This document shows, one piece after another, positions 50,763-58,497 of a stretch of DNA of 64,000 nucleotides; the first letter of the stretch is position 1, and every line of letters begins with the position of its first letter. A program made the position numbers and the translations under genes. The stretch covers positions 7,782,501 through 7,846,500 of the forward strand of contig NZ_JAQNDO010000001.1 in assembly GCF_028369105.1 (NCBI RefSeq). The letters are read 5' to 3'. A model generated the notes under the pieces. The model searched no databases. It worked only from the letters and a program-made list of their open reading frames with translations, and was not told where the DNA came from. The stretch comes from Polyangium mundeleinium (GTDB taxonomy: Bacteria > Myxococcota_A > Polyangia > Polyangiales > Polyangiaceae).

Positions 50763-51249
50763 ACGCGTGCACGCGGGCAAGCCGGTCGACCCCGGACGAG
50801 GCCCATTGCACGCGCGTCGCATCCGCAGCGGAAGCGAGAAAAGCAGCGGCTGCGGAGCGCAGAAGCCCCTCCGCCAGGTGCGCGACGCGCCTTGCATGCA
50901 CGCAAAAAGCCCGAGGGCGGTCGCTCGGTGGGTGTTGCACGCGTGCAAGGCACACCAAACGATCTGCACAGCGTGCCTTGCACCTGTTCAAGGAACGTCG
51001 AGCCCGCGGCGCGGGAGCGCTTGCGTCGATGCAAACGCCGCCGTGACGTGGTCCTGTCGGCGTTTGCATCGACGCAAGCGCTCCGATCCCACCGTCACAG
51101 CCGCCTTTGCGCCGATGCATCCCCCGCTGTGCACATGTCCCGGTCGCCTTTGCGCCGATGCAAGGACGACCGCGCAAGCGGCACGCGCCCCGTCGCGCGC
51201 GTGCCGCAGCGGCCATCGGGACACGCGCGCGCATGTCGCATCGACGCAC
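50763..51249. repeat. Array 2: exact 43-bp period of TTGC-N6-GCAA dyads with unlike spacers
   Basis: Fourteen-base dyads TTGC-N6-GCAA start at 50892, 50935, 50978, 51021, 51064, 51107 and 51150, each exactly 43 apart (50978 reads TTGC..TCAA and 51107 ends GCAT). Weaker matches continue in phase at 50806, 50849, 51193 and 51236. The 29-base intervals share no sequence. Dyads 4 and 5 with their flanks form a 27-bp perfect inverted repeat (51014-51040 and 51058-51084). No credible gene lies here; the long frames on both strands come from lack of stops in GC-rich DNA. Confidence 0.9.
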
Positions 51250-51521
51250 GCGATTCCGGAGCGACGCGCCGCCGCGTGACGTCCCTCCCCTGTGTCCCAT
51301 GCGATGATTTCGCAAGGACGGGTTCCTGAACGCAACGCCGCCCCATCCGAGCGCGCACATGCCTTCGTGTGAAAGCACGAAATCGCCGCAGCCCTGCCGC
51401 GATGTTTTTTTCTTCCACACCTGTACGAACCGTCGAAACGTCCGCGATTGACGCAGCCCCCCCAAACCGCTTGTGCAACAGGGTGGCACATCGGCGCGTG
51501 TGAGCGCGGCACGTAGGCGCC

Positions 51522-51585
51522 TTGACCCTCCCGGAGGCGTCGGTTAGGTAAGAATGCTTTTATTCCTTCATCTTGTGTGAAGGAA
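51522..51585 (+). promoter_or_regulatory. Leader with possible promoter and hairpin before the beta-propeller gene
   Basis: A TTGACC at 51522-51527 and AT-rich ttaggtaagaatgctttt downstream may form a promoter. TTCCTTCA (51563-51570) pairs with TGAAGGAA (51578-51585) around a 7-base loop, 15 bases before the ATG. The hairpin could mask or set the ribosome site GAAGAAGGGA. The remaining DNA from 51250 to 51520 holds no gene. Confidence 0.4.
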
Positions 51586-51600
51586 GAAGGGAACGAATCG

Positions 51601-54600
51601 ATGCGCAGCTTTTTGAATCGTGGTCCCACGGCACGAACGGCGGGTCTCTTGACCGCGCTCCTGTTCGTGGCGGGGCAAGGATGCGCCACGAATACAGGCG
51701 ACGGGGAAGAGAATACGGGCGAGAGCAAGGAGGCCGCAAAGGCGACGACCTCGTTCCTCTCGGCCGACGAGCCGACCTACCGGTTCTACTGGGGCGAGGA
51801 GGAGGAAGAGGAAGAAGAGGAGGAAGAGGAGGAGGAAGAAGAGGAGCAGGAGCTCGAGGAGGGCGACATCTACCGTGTCATGAACAATGGCACCCTCCTG
51901 AACCTCAACGCGTATCGCGGCCTGCAGGTGATCGACGTCAGTGACGTGACCGCGCCCAAGGTCGTCGGCCAGCTCCAGGTGGCCGGCGCGCCGGTCGAAA
52001 TGTACGTCGACGGGACACGCGCGATCCTCTTGATGAACGGCTGGAACGGCTTCAAGGGCAGGCCGAACAGCCTCGAAGTCGACCAACTCTCGGGCAGCAC
52101 CGCCCTGCTCGTCGACATCTCGAACCCGTCAAAGCCCGTCGTGCTCTCGCAGCACGCCGTGCCGGGCAACATCCAGACGAGCCGCTACGCGAACGGCGCG
52201 ACCGAGGACGCGCTCTTCATCGCGTCGAGCTACTACGACTGGTTCATCAATGCCCAGAACGACTGGGAGTGGGTCATGGGCAGCACGGTGAAGAGCTTCG
52301 ACGTCGGCCCGACGGGCTTGACGGAGAAGAGCGAGTTGCCCCTCGGCGGCTACGTCTCGGCCATTCACGCGGAGAACGAGGTGCTCCTCGTGGCGCGCCA
52401 GAGGGACTGGTGGTCGCAACATCAGAGCGACGTCGCGATCATCGACATCTCCGACAACGGCGGCACGATGGTCCAGCGCGACGAGGTGACCGTCAATGGC
52501 TACATCCGGTCGCAATTCCACATGGACTACCGGAACGACCAGCTCCGGATCTTCTCGGGCCCGCAATGGGGCTGGGGCCAGCATAGCTACCTCCAGACGT
52601 TCGACGCGACGAACCTCGACAACGTCACGCCCGTCGACTCCGTGCCCTTCGGCGCGGACATGAACCTCTTCGCCGCGATCTTCCTCGACGATCGGGCGTT
52701 CGCCGTGACGTTCCGGAATGTCGATCCGTTCCACGCCTTCTCGATCGATGCGAACGGCCACGCCGAGGAGAAGAGCGAGTTCATCGTCTCCGGCTGGAAC
52801 GACTTCTTCCGGCCCGCGTTCGACAACACGCGCCTCGTCGGCATCGGCGTCGATACGCAGAACGGCCGCAAGCTCGCCGTCAGCCTCTACGACATCACGG
52901 ACCTCGAAAACCCGAACCCGCTGGTCGCGCGCAAAGAGGTGCAAGGCGATGAGAACGGCTGGAACTGGTCCGAGGCGAACTGGGACCACCGCGCATTCAG
53001 CGTGCTCCACAACGCAGTGAACGTGCAGGCGCCGACGGGCGAGACCGAGACGGGCCTCGTGCTCCTGCCCTTCGCCGGCTACAAGTACACGGACGACACC
53101 TGGAGCAACTGGACCTACGAGTCCGCCGTCCAGATCTTCACGTTCTCGGCGTCGACGATCACGCGTCGCGGCATCATGAACCATCCCGACTCGGTCCGTC
53201 GCACGTTCAAGCTCGACGCGACAAACGGGGCGAACCTGTCCGAGACGCAGCTCCGCATCTGGGATCAATCGAACCTCGACGCGCCCGAGAAGGTCGGCGA
53301 GCTCAGCGTGGCGCCGGATTACACGAAGGTCTGGGTCTACGGCAATTACCGCGCGCGCCTGCGCAGCCCGGACAACGAAGATTACTGGTACTGGTACGAT
53401 CCGAGCGCGAAGGCGAAGGTCGACATCATCCGGAACAACCAGCCCGTCGACACCGGCACGCCCGCGGCGACGATCGAGGTCCCGGCGAACGCGCAGCATT
53501 ACCAGGTGGATGATCTGTTCGTCGCCGTGTCCGGCAAGTGGCTCTCCTACCCGACCTACGAGACGACCCTCAAGGTCTGGGATCTCTCGAACCCGAAGCA
53601 CCCGGTCGAGCGTGGTACGCTCGTCACGACGGAGCTGCCGAGCGACGCCTCTGCTTATTACATCGCCACGGGCGTCGTCGGGAACAAGACCCTCGGATTC
53701 GTCCAGACGAGCCAGGTCACGGAACCGGTGGAGCTCGATATCTGCTCGAGCTACCCCACGAGCTATTCGAGCTGCAACGGCGCGGCGGGCTGCTTCCTCG
53801 CCGGCAGGAAGAACTGCACGAAGGTCAACGGCAGCCTGTCCTGCAACGGCGGCTTCGCCGAATGCGTCATCACGAACAACGAGACGACCTGCACGCCGAT
53901 CACCCCGGAGCAGGGGCAGGTGTATGAATACTGCTACGGCGCCTGGTATGGGACGGAAGGCGAGCACACCCGGCAAAAGGCCCAGGTCAAGCTCGTGAAC
54001 CTGTCGAACCCCTCGCAGCCGACGATCCTGCCCGCGATCGACGTGACGCCGGCGCAGGACGAGGAGTTCGTCGCGATGAGCGGGCACGACGACGACCTCT
54101 ACATCACCGTCAAGAAGCCGGAGCAGGTCGCGGGCGACACGCGGCCGCATGCCCGTTATTTCCTGAAGAAGCTCGAACTGAAGAAGCCCGCGCAGCCGAA
54201 GCTCGAAGCAGGGATCAACGTGCCCGGCACGATCCTCGCGAAGGATGGCTCGACGATCTTCACGCGGGATCAGGTCTGGGGCCCGCAGTACATCGAGACC
54301 GCCGTCTCGAGGCTGAAGCTCAAGAGCAACAAGGCGGAGCTCGAAAACAGGCACCAGTTCGCGAACCGCATCGTGCGCGAGCTGGTCGTCGACGACGACA
54401 GGCCCGTCGCCACGCACGACCTCGTGTGGTACCCGAGCCACTCCCAACGGTTCAGCATCCTCAAGCCGAGGAGCGGCAACAACGATACGTTCCAGGTCCT
54501 GTCGACCGTGAATCGCCCGGCAAACGCGATCTTGCTCAGCGCCGCCGAGCGCCGCGCCTTCTTCTACCTGTACGGCGGCGTCCTCATGGCGGACCTGGAC

Positions 54601-54768
54601 GATCCGACGACGCCGACCTCCACGGCCTACTTCCCGGCGATGTACTCGTACAGCAGCTCGAACCTCAGGCCGATCATCGACGACGACGAGGTGCTGATCC
54701 CGGGCGGTCGTTACGGCATTCATGAGGCCGACCTCGACACGCACAACCTGCTTTCGACCGGCAACTGA
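51601..54768 (+). CDS. Secreted beta-propeller-domain lipoprotein with poly-Glu tract
   Basis: A 1055-residue exported protein (signal ends FVAGQGC, Cys28). After a Thr/Glu linker there is a run of 17 Glu residues (66-82) followed by QELEEGD. The rest matches the beta-propeller domain group of secreted proteins (Beta_propel): repeated blades with LQVIDVSDVTAPKVVGQLQV, ALLVDISNPSKPVVLSQHAV, LKVWDLSNPKHPVERGTLV and VKLVNLSNPSQPTILPAIDV. A Cys-rich insert (ICSSYPTSYSSCNGAAGC, NCTKVNGSLSCN) lies near 720-775. It ends HNLLSTGN. An upstream GTG (51577) is possible but precedes the signal peptide. Likely surface-exposed; ligand unknown. Confidence 0.88.
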   Translation: MRSFLNRGPTARTAGLLTALLFVAGQGCATNTGDGEENTGESKEAAKATTSFLSADEPTYRFYWGEEEEEEEEEEEEEEEEEQELEEGDIYRVMNNGTLLNLNAYRGLQVIDVSDVTAPKVVGQLQVAGAPVEMYVDGTRAILLMNGWNGFKGRPNSLEVDQLSGSTALLVDISNPSKPVVLSQHAVPGNIQTSRYANGATEDALFIASSYYDWFINAQNDWEWVMGSTVKSFDVGPTGLTEKSELPLGGYVSAIHAENEVLLVARQRDWWSQHQSDVAIIDISDNGGTMVQRDEVTVNGYIRSQFHMDYRNDQLRIFSGPQWGWGQHSYLQTFDATNLDNVTPVDSVPFGADMNLFAAIFLDDRAFAVTFRNVDPFHAFSIDANGHAEEKSEFIVSGWNDFFRPAFDNTRLVGIGVDTQNGRKLAVSLYDITDLENPNPLVARKEVQGDENGWNWSEANWDHRAFSVLHNAVNVQAPTGETETGLVLLPFAGYKYTDDTWSNWTYESAVQIFTFSASTITRRGIMNHPDSVRRTFKLDATNGANLSETQLRIWDQSNLDAPEKVGELSVAPDYTKVWVYGNYRARLRSPDNEDYWYWYDPSAKAKVDIIRNNQPVDTGTPAATIEVPANAQHYQVDDLFVAVSGKWLSYPTYETTLKVWDLSNPKHPVERGTLVTTELPSDASAYYIATGVVGNKTLGFVQTSQVTEPVELDICSSYPTSYSSCNGAAGCFLAGRKNCTKVNGSLSCNGGFAECVITNNETTCTPITPEQGQVYEYCYGAWYGTEGEHTRQKAQVKLVNLSNPSQPTILPAIDVTPAQDEEFVAMSGHDDDLYITVKKPEQVAGDTRPHARYFLKKLELKKPAQPKLEAGINVPGTILAKDGSTIFTRDQVWGPQYIETAVSRLKLKSNKAELENRHQFANRIVRELVVDDDRPVATHDLVWYPSHSQRFSILKPRSGNNDTFQVLSTVNRPANAILLSAAERRAFFYLYGGVLMADLDDPTTPTSTAYFPAMYSYSSSNLRPIIDDDEVLIPGGRYGIHEADLDTHNLLSTGN

Positions 54769-54831
54769 TCACGCTCTCCCCGCGGCACGCTCGCGAGCCC
54801 GCCCGGGTTCGCGAGCGCCGCGCCCCGCCCG

Positions 54832-56760
54832 TCACAGATCGATCTGCATTCCCAGCTCGACGACCCGGCCCGGCGGCAGGCCGAAGTAGGCCGTCGCCGG
54901 GCGGGCATTCCGCGAGATGAACGCGAAGAGGTCCTTGCGCCACTTCATCATTCGTGATCTCCCTGTCGGCAACAAGGTCTCGCGGCCGAGGTAATAACTC
55001 GTGTTCCTGAGGTCCACGTCGATGCCGTGGTCCTTGCAGGCGGCGAGCACGCTCGGCACGTGGGGCGTCTGCATGAAGCCGTACCGCGCCGTCACCCGGT
55101 AAAACCCGTGGCCCATGTCGTCCACGGAGACGCGCGCCTCGGGCGCGATCTCGGGGACACGCTCGTTCACCACGGAGAGGAGCACGACCTGCTCGTGGAG
55201 GATCTTGTTGTGGATGAAATGGTGGAGCAGCACGGGCGGCGTGCCCTGCGGGTTCGACGCCATGAACACGGCCGTGCCCGACACGCGGTGGGGCTTTTTC
55301 TCTTCCACGTCACGCAGGAACGATTCGAGCGGGAGGAGGTTCGCCTTGAAGGCCTCGCCGAGGATGCGGCGGCCCGTCTTCCAGGTCGTCATCACGGCGT
55401 AGATCCCGGCGCCCATCACGATGGGGAACCAGCCGCCGTGGAAAAACTTCGCCGCGTTCGCGCCGAAGAACGCGAGATCGATGCTGAGGAAGAGCAGGAC
55501 GGGCGGGAGCGCCTTCCAGAGCGGCCACTTCCAGCGCTGCGTCACGACGACGAAATAAACGACCGTCGTGATGCCCATCGTGCCCGTGACCGCGATGCCG
55601 TACGCGGCGGCGAGCGCGCTGGAGTTCTGGAACCAGAGCACGAGGAAGACACAGGCGACGCAGAGCGCGCGGTTGATCTCGGGGATGAAGATCTGGCCTT
55701 CGGTCTCCTTCGAGGTGTGGACGATGGTCACGCGCGGGAAATAGCCGAGCTGGACGGCCTGCTGCGTGAGGGAGAAGGCCCCGGAGATGAGCGCCTGCGA
55801 GGCGACGATCGTGGCCGCGGTCGCGATGGCGACCGTCGGATAGAGGGCCCAGGAGGGGACGAGGGCATAAAAGGGGTTCGCCGCCGCCGAGGGATTCCGG
55901 AGGAGGCACGCGCCCTGGCCGAAGTAGTTGAGGAGCAGCGCCGGCCAGACGACCGCATACCAGACCGTGCGGATCGGGCCCCGGCCGAAATGCCCCATGT
56001 CGGCATACAGCGCCTCACCGCCGGTGATGCAAAGGACGACGGCGCCGAGCAGCAAGAAGCCGTGGGTCTTGTGCGAAAGGAAAAACGCGAAGGCGTGCCG
56101 CGGGTCGACCGCCGCGAGCACCGAGGGCTCGAGCCAGATCCAGCGGACGCCGAGCGCCGCGATTGTCACGAACCAGACCAGCGTGATCGGACCAAAGATG
56201 TTGCCAATGCCCGCCGTGCCGCGTTTCTGCACGAAAAAGAGCGAGAGCAAGACCACGACGGTCAGCGGGACGACGGCCGGTTTGAGGGACGTCGTCGCGA
56301 CCTCGAGCCCTTCCATCGCGGAGAGCACCGAGATGGCCGGCGTGATGACGCCGTCCCCATAAAGAAGGGCCGCGCCGAAGAGGACGAGGAGCACGAGCGG
56401 GCCCGCAATGGCGCTGCCGTCCTTGCGCGGGGGGACGAGCGCGAGCAGCGCGAGGATGCCGCCCGAGCCTTGGTTGTCGGCCTTGAGGATGAAGGTCAGG
56501 TACTTGACCGTCACGACCATCAAGAGGGACCAGAAGACGAGCGACAGGACGCCGAGGACGTTCTCCGGCGTGGCGTCCACCCGGTGCGTGCTCGCGGGGC
56601 TGAAGCATTCTTTGATGGCGTAAAGCGGGCTCGTGCCGATGTCGCCGAACACGACGCCGAGGGCGCCGAGGAGGAGCGGCCAGCGAGCTGCGTGCGCTGC
56701 ATGCGCCACGGACGGCGCATGCACGCTCGTAGATGGCACCTGGGAGGGGTCGATCGTCAT
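54832..56760 (-). CDS. kup: KUP/HAK/KT-type potassium uptake protein
   Basis: A 642-residue low-affinity potassium transporter. The N-terminal GALGVVFGDIGTSPLYAIKE is the family signature, followed by KYLTFILKADNQGSGGILAL and FGAALLYGDGVITPAISVLS. About twelve membrane helices cover residues 28-450, and a cytoplasmic C-terminal domain ends FGLPPGRVVELGMQIDL. The ATG at 56760 is preferred; the long upstream frame lacks homology. It is divergent from a porin gene that begins the kdp cluster, so both potassium systems sit side by side. Confidence 0.96.
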   Translation of the reverse strand: MTIDPSQVPSTSVHAPSVAHAAHAARWPLLLGALGVVFGDIGTSPLYAIKECFSPASTHRVDATPENVLGVLSLVFWSLLMVVTVKYLTFILKADNQGSGGILALLALVPPRKDGSAIAGPLVLLVLFGAALLYGDGVITPAISVLSAMEGLEVATTSLKPAVVPLTVVVLLSLFFVQKRGTAGIGNIFGPITLVWFVTIAALGVRWIWLEPSVLAAVDPRHAFAFFLSHKTHGFLLLGAVVLCITGGEALYADMGHFGRGPIRTVWYAVVWPALLLNYFGQGACLLRNPSAAANPFYALVPSWALYPTVAIATAATIVASQALISGAFSLTQQAVQLGYFPRVTIVHTSKETEGQIFIPEINRALCVACVFLVLWFQNSSALAAAYGIAVTGTMGITTVVYFVVVTQRWKWPLWKALPPVLLFLSIDLAFFGANAAKFFHGGWFPIVMGAGIYAVMTTWKTGRRILGEAFKANLLPLESFLRDVEEKKPHRVSGTAVFMASNPQGTPPVLLHHFIHNKILHEQVVLLSVVNERVPEIAPEARVSVDDMGHGFYRVTARYGFMQTPHVPSVLAACKDHGIDVDLRNTSYYLGRETLLPTGRSRMMKWRKDLFAFISRNARPATAYFGLPPGRVVELGMQIDL

Positions 56761-56810
56761 GGGGCCCGAGGGTAACCCCATTCCGGCAGTCCCCGACGTC
56801 ACCCAGGCAA

Positions 56811-56830
56811 TCTTGATACTTTCTTGATAC
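56811..56830. promoter_or_regulatory. Direct repeat TCTTGATAC x2, 11 bp apart, between kup and porin/kdp genes
   Basis: TCTTGATAC occurs at 56811-56819 and 56822-56830. Two half-sites one helical turn apart are typical of OmpR/PhoB-family response-regulator boxes, so KdpE binding is a reasonable guess. A TTGACG (56845) and TATACC (56872) lie downstream but 21 bases apart. The gap is the shared control region of both divergent units. Confidence 0.5.
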
Positions 56831-56883
56831 GGGGCTGCGGGACCTTGACGTCCCCCTGACACGGAACGCCGTATACCCTGTGC

Positions 56884-58065
56884 ATGCAGCTCGCCGGCAT
56901 GTTCCCAGCTCCTCGCGCCGTCCTCGGCGTGACGGCCCTGCTCCTCGGCTCCGTCCCGGAAGCCCGCGCGGACGAGGCCCAGGCCCCCGCCACGTTCCAG
57001 CTCGGCGGATATGCAGAGGCGTTCTACCAGTGGAATTTCGAGCGGCCCTCGAATGGCATCACGCACTACCGAGGGTTCGACAACCGACACAATACGTTCA
57101 CGCTCTCGAATGTCGCGCTCTCCGCGGCCTGGGACGTGCAGCGGCTCTCGGGCCTGGTGACGCTCCAGGTGGGGCACACGCCGAGCACGTATTACCTCGC
57201 CGAGCCGGCGCTCGCGGGCGCGAGCGGGACGAACGCCACGGGCGCGGAGCTCTGGAAGTACGTCCAGCAAGCGTACGCCGGGTATCGGTTTGATCTCGGG
57301 CGCGGGCTCCTCGTCCAGGCCGGCCTCTTCCTCTCGCCGATCGGCCCCGAGGGGATGGCCGTGCGCGACAACTGGAACTTCTCCCGCTCGAACCTGTTTT
57401 TCGGGCTTCCGTTCTACCACACCGGCGCGCGCGTCACGTATCCGCTGAGCGACGCCTGGGCCTTGACGGTCGCCTGTTACAACGGCTGGAACAGCGTCGT
57501 CGACAACAACGAGGAGAAATCGCTCTCCGCGCAGGTCACGTATACACGGCCGGACCAGCTCGCGCTCTCGTTCCTCTATTTCACGGGCGTGGAGCGGCCC
57601 CGCGGCGCTCCCGAGGGGCGCGCGTGGCGGCACCTCGTGGACGTGCACGCCACGGTCCACCCGACGAACCGGCTCTCGTTCCTCGCGCACGTCAATGGCG
57701 GGACGGAGCCCAACCGGTTTGGCACGAGCGCCTGGATCGCGGGCGCGCTTTATGCGCGGTTTCGCGTCTCGGACAAGCTCTTCCTCGCGGCGCGGGGGGA
57801 CGTGTTCCACGAGCGCGTGCCGAGCAGCGCCGAGGGCACGGCCGCCGCGCTCTTCTGGCCGGTCTCGTGGGTCGCGTCCGGTACGGCGACGGCGGACGTC
57901 CGCCCGCACGAGCGAGCCTCCTTCCGGCTCGAATACCGCCACGATCACGCGGCGGGAGACATGTATTTCAGCGGCGACGTCTCTGGAAATGGCGTGGATA
58001 CGCCGTTCGTGCCGAACCGCAACACACAGGACACCGTCACGCTCGGCGCGACGACGTGGTTTTGA
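56884..58065 (+). CDS. Predicted outer-membrane porin-like protein of the kdp cluster
   Basis: A 393-residue protein with signal peptide cleaved after EARA (about residue 30). The mature part is beta-rich (FQLGGYAEAFYQWNFERPSN, HNTFTLSNVALSAAWDVQRL, LLVQAGLFLSPIGPEGMAV, RVTYPLSDAWALTVACYNGW) and ends TLGATTWF. A terminal Phe is the insertion signal of beta-barrels. It resembles the putative beta-barrel OmpL-type porins often annotated next to kdp genes. It begins the rightward run; the next gene starts 2 bases after its stop, so a role in letting potassium reach the inner membrane is likely (inference). Confidence 0.8.
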   Translation: MQLAGMFPAPRAVLGVTALLLGSVPEARADEAQAPATFQLGGYAEAFYQWNFERPSNGITHYRGFDNRHNTFTLSNVALSAAWDVQRLSGLVTLQVGHTPSTYYLAEPALAGASGTNATGAELWKYVQQAYAGYRFDLGRGLLVQAGLFLSPIGPEGMAVRDNWNFSRSNLFFGLPFYHTGARVTYPLSDAWALTVACYNGWNSVVDNNEEKSLSAQVTYTRPDQLALSFLYFTGVERPRGAPEGRAWRHLVDVHATVHPTNRLSFLAHVNGGTEPNRFGTSAWIAGALYARFRVSDKLFLAARGDVFHERVPSSAEGTAAALFWPVSWVASGTATADVRPHERASFRLEYRHDHAAGDMYFSGDVSGNGVDTPFVPNRNTQDTVTLGATTWF

Positions 58066-58067
58066 CC

Positions 58068-58316
58068 ATGAATCCCTACCGACGAAACGAAACGGCTGGA
58101 GTCGATCGAGATCCCGACGGGAGCGCCGAGCAGAGGAGCCTCCTCTGGATAGGGCTCGGGCTCGGGCTCTTGCTCGTGGTGTACGACGCCGGCCGGCCGG
58201 GGCCCTGGGGCGCCGTGGGCTCGGTCGGCATGTTGATGTCGTTCTTCGCGCTGAAGGGCCTGTTCGGCCCCTGCATCACGCGCCTCCGCAGCCGCGGACG
58301 GCGCGGGAGGAGTTGA
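58068..58316 (+). CDS. Small membrane protein in the kdp operon, unknown
   Basis: An 82-residue protein, not recognised. A polar N-terminus (NPYRRNETAGVDRDPDG) is followed by two hydrophobic segments, LLWIGLGLGLLLVVYDAG and AVGSVGMLMSFFALKGLFG, and a basic tail RLRSRGRRGRS. It starts 2 bases after the porin stop and ends 3 bases before the next short frame, so it is clearly part of the operon. It may modulate or stabilise Kdp. Confidence 0.65.
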   Translation: MNPYRRNETAGVDRDPDGSAEQRSLLWIGLGLGLLLVVYDAGRPGPWGAVGSVGMLMSFFALKGLFGPCITRLRSRGRRGRS

Positions 58317-58319
58317 GCC

Positions 58320-58400
58320 ATGGACGCCGTGTTTCTGGCCCTCACCGCAGCGTTTTTCCTCGTGTCGTGGGGCCTCGTGCGGCTCTGCGAGAAAGTCTGA
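58320..58400 (+). CDS. 26-residue membrane peptide upstream of kdpF
   Basis: The frame encodes MDAVFLALTAAFFLVSWGLV plus RLCEKV: one transmembrane helix with a short charged tail. Peptides of this look occur directly before kdpF in many kdp operons (recalled, not searched). Start and stop fit tightly between the neighbours. Too short for routine gene finders, but the pattern and position support it. Confidence 0.7.
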   Translation: MDAVFLALTAAFFLVSWGLVRLCEKV

Positions 58401-58404
58401 CGCC

Positions 58405-58497
58405 ATGGCGACCCTGACGAACGTCGGCGGCGTGCTCGCCGTCCTTCTTTTTGGCTACCTCCTGTTCGCGCTCCTCTATCCGGAGAAGTTGTCGTGA
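58405..58497 (+). CDS. kdpF: KdpF, small subunit of the Kdp potassium ATPase
   Basis: The 30-residue product has one transmembrane helix, GGVLAVLLFGYLLFALLYPE followed by KLS. The GYLLFALLYPEKL end is the KdpF signature. It stabilises the KdpABC complex. Its stop overlaps the GTG start of kdpA (GTGA at 58494-58497). Confidence 0.88.
   Translation: MATLTNVGGVLAVLLFGYLLFALLYPEKLS

Noticed and set aside
50763-51249. CRISPR array reading of the 43-bp periodic dyads
   Set aside because: The repeats are only 14 bp, vary in their six central bases, occur in both orientations and have no leader or cas genes nearby. The period fits but the repeat type does not.
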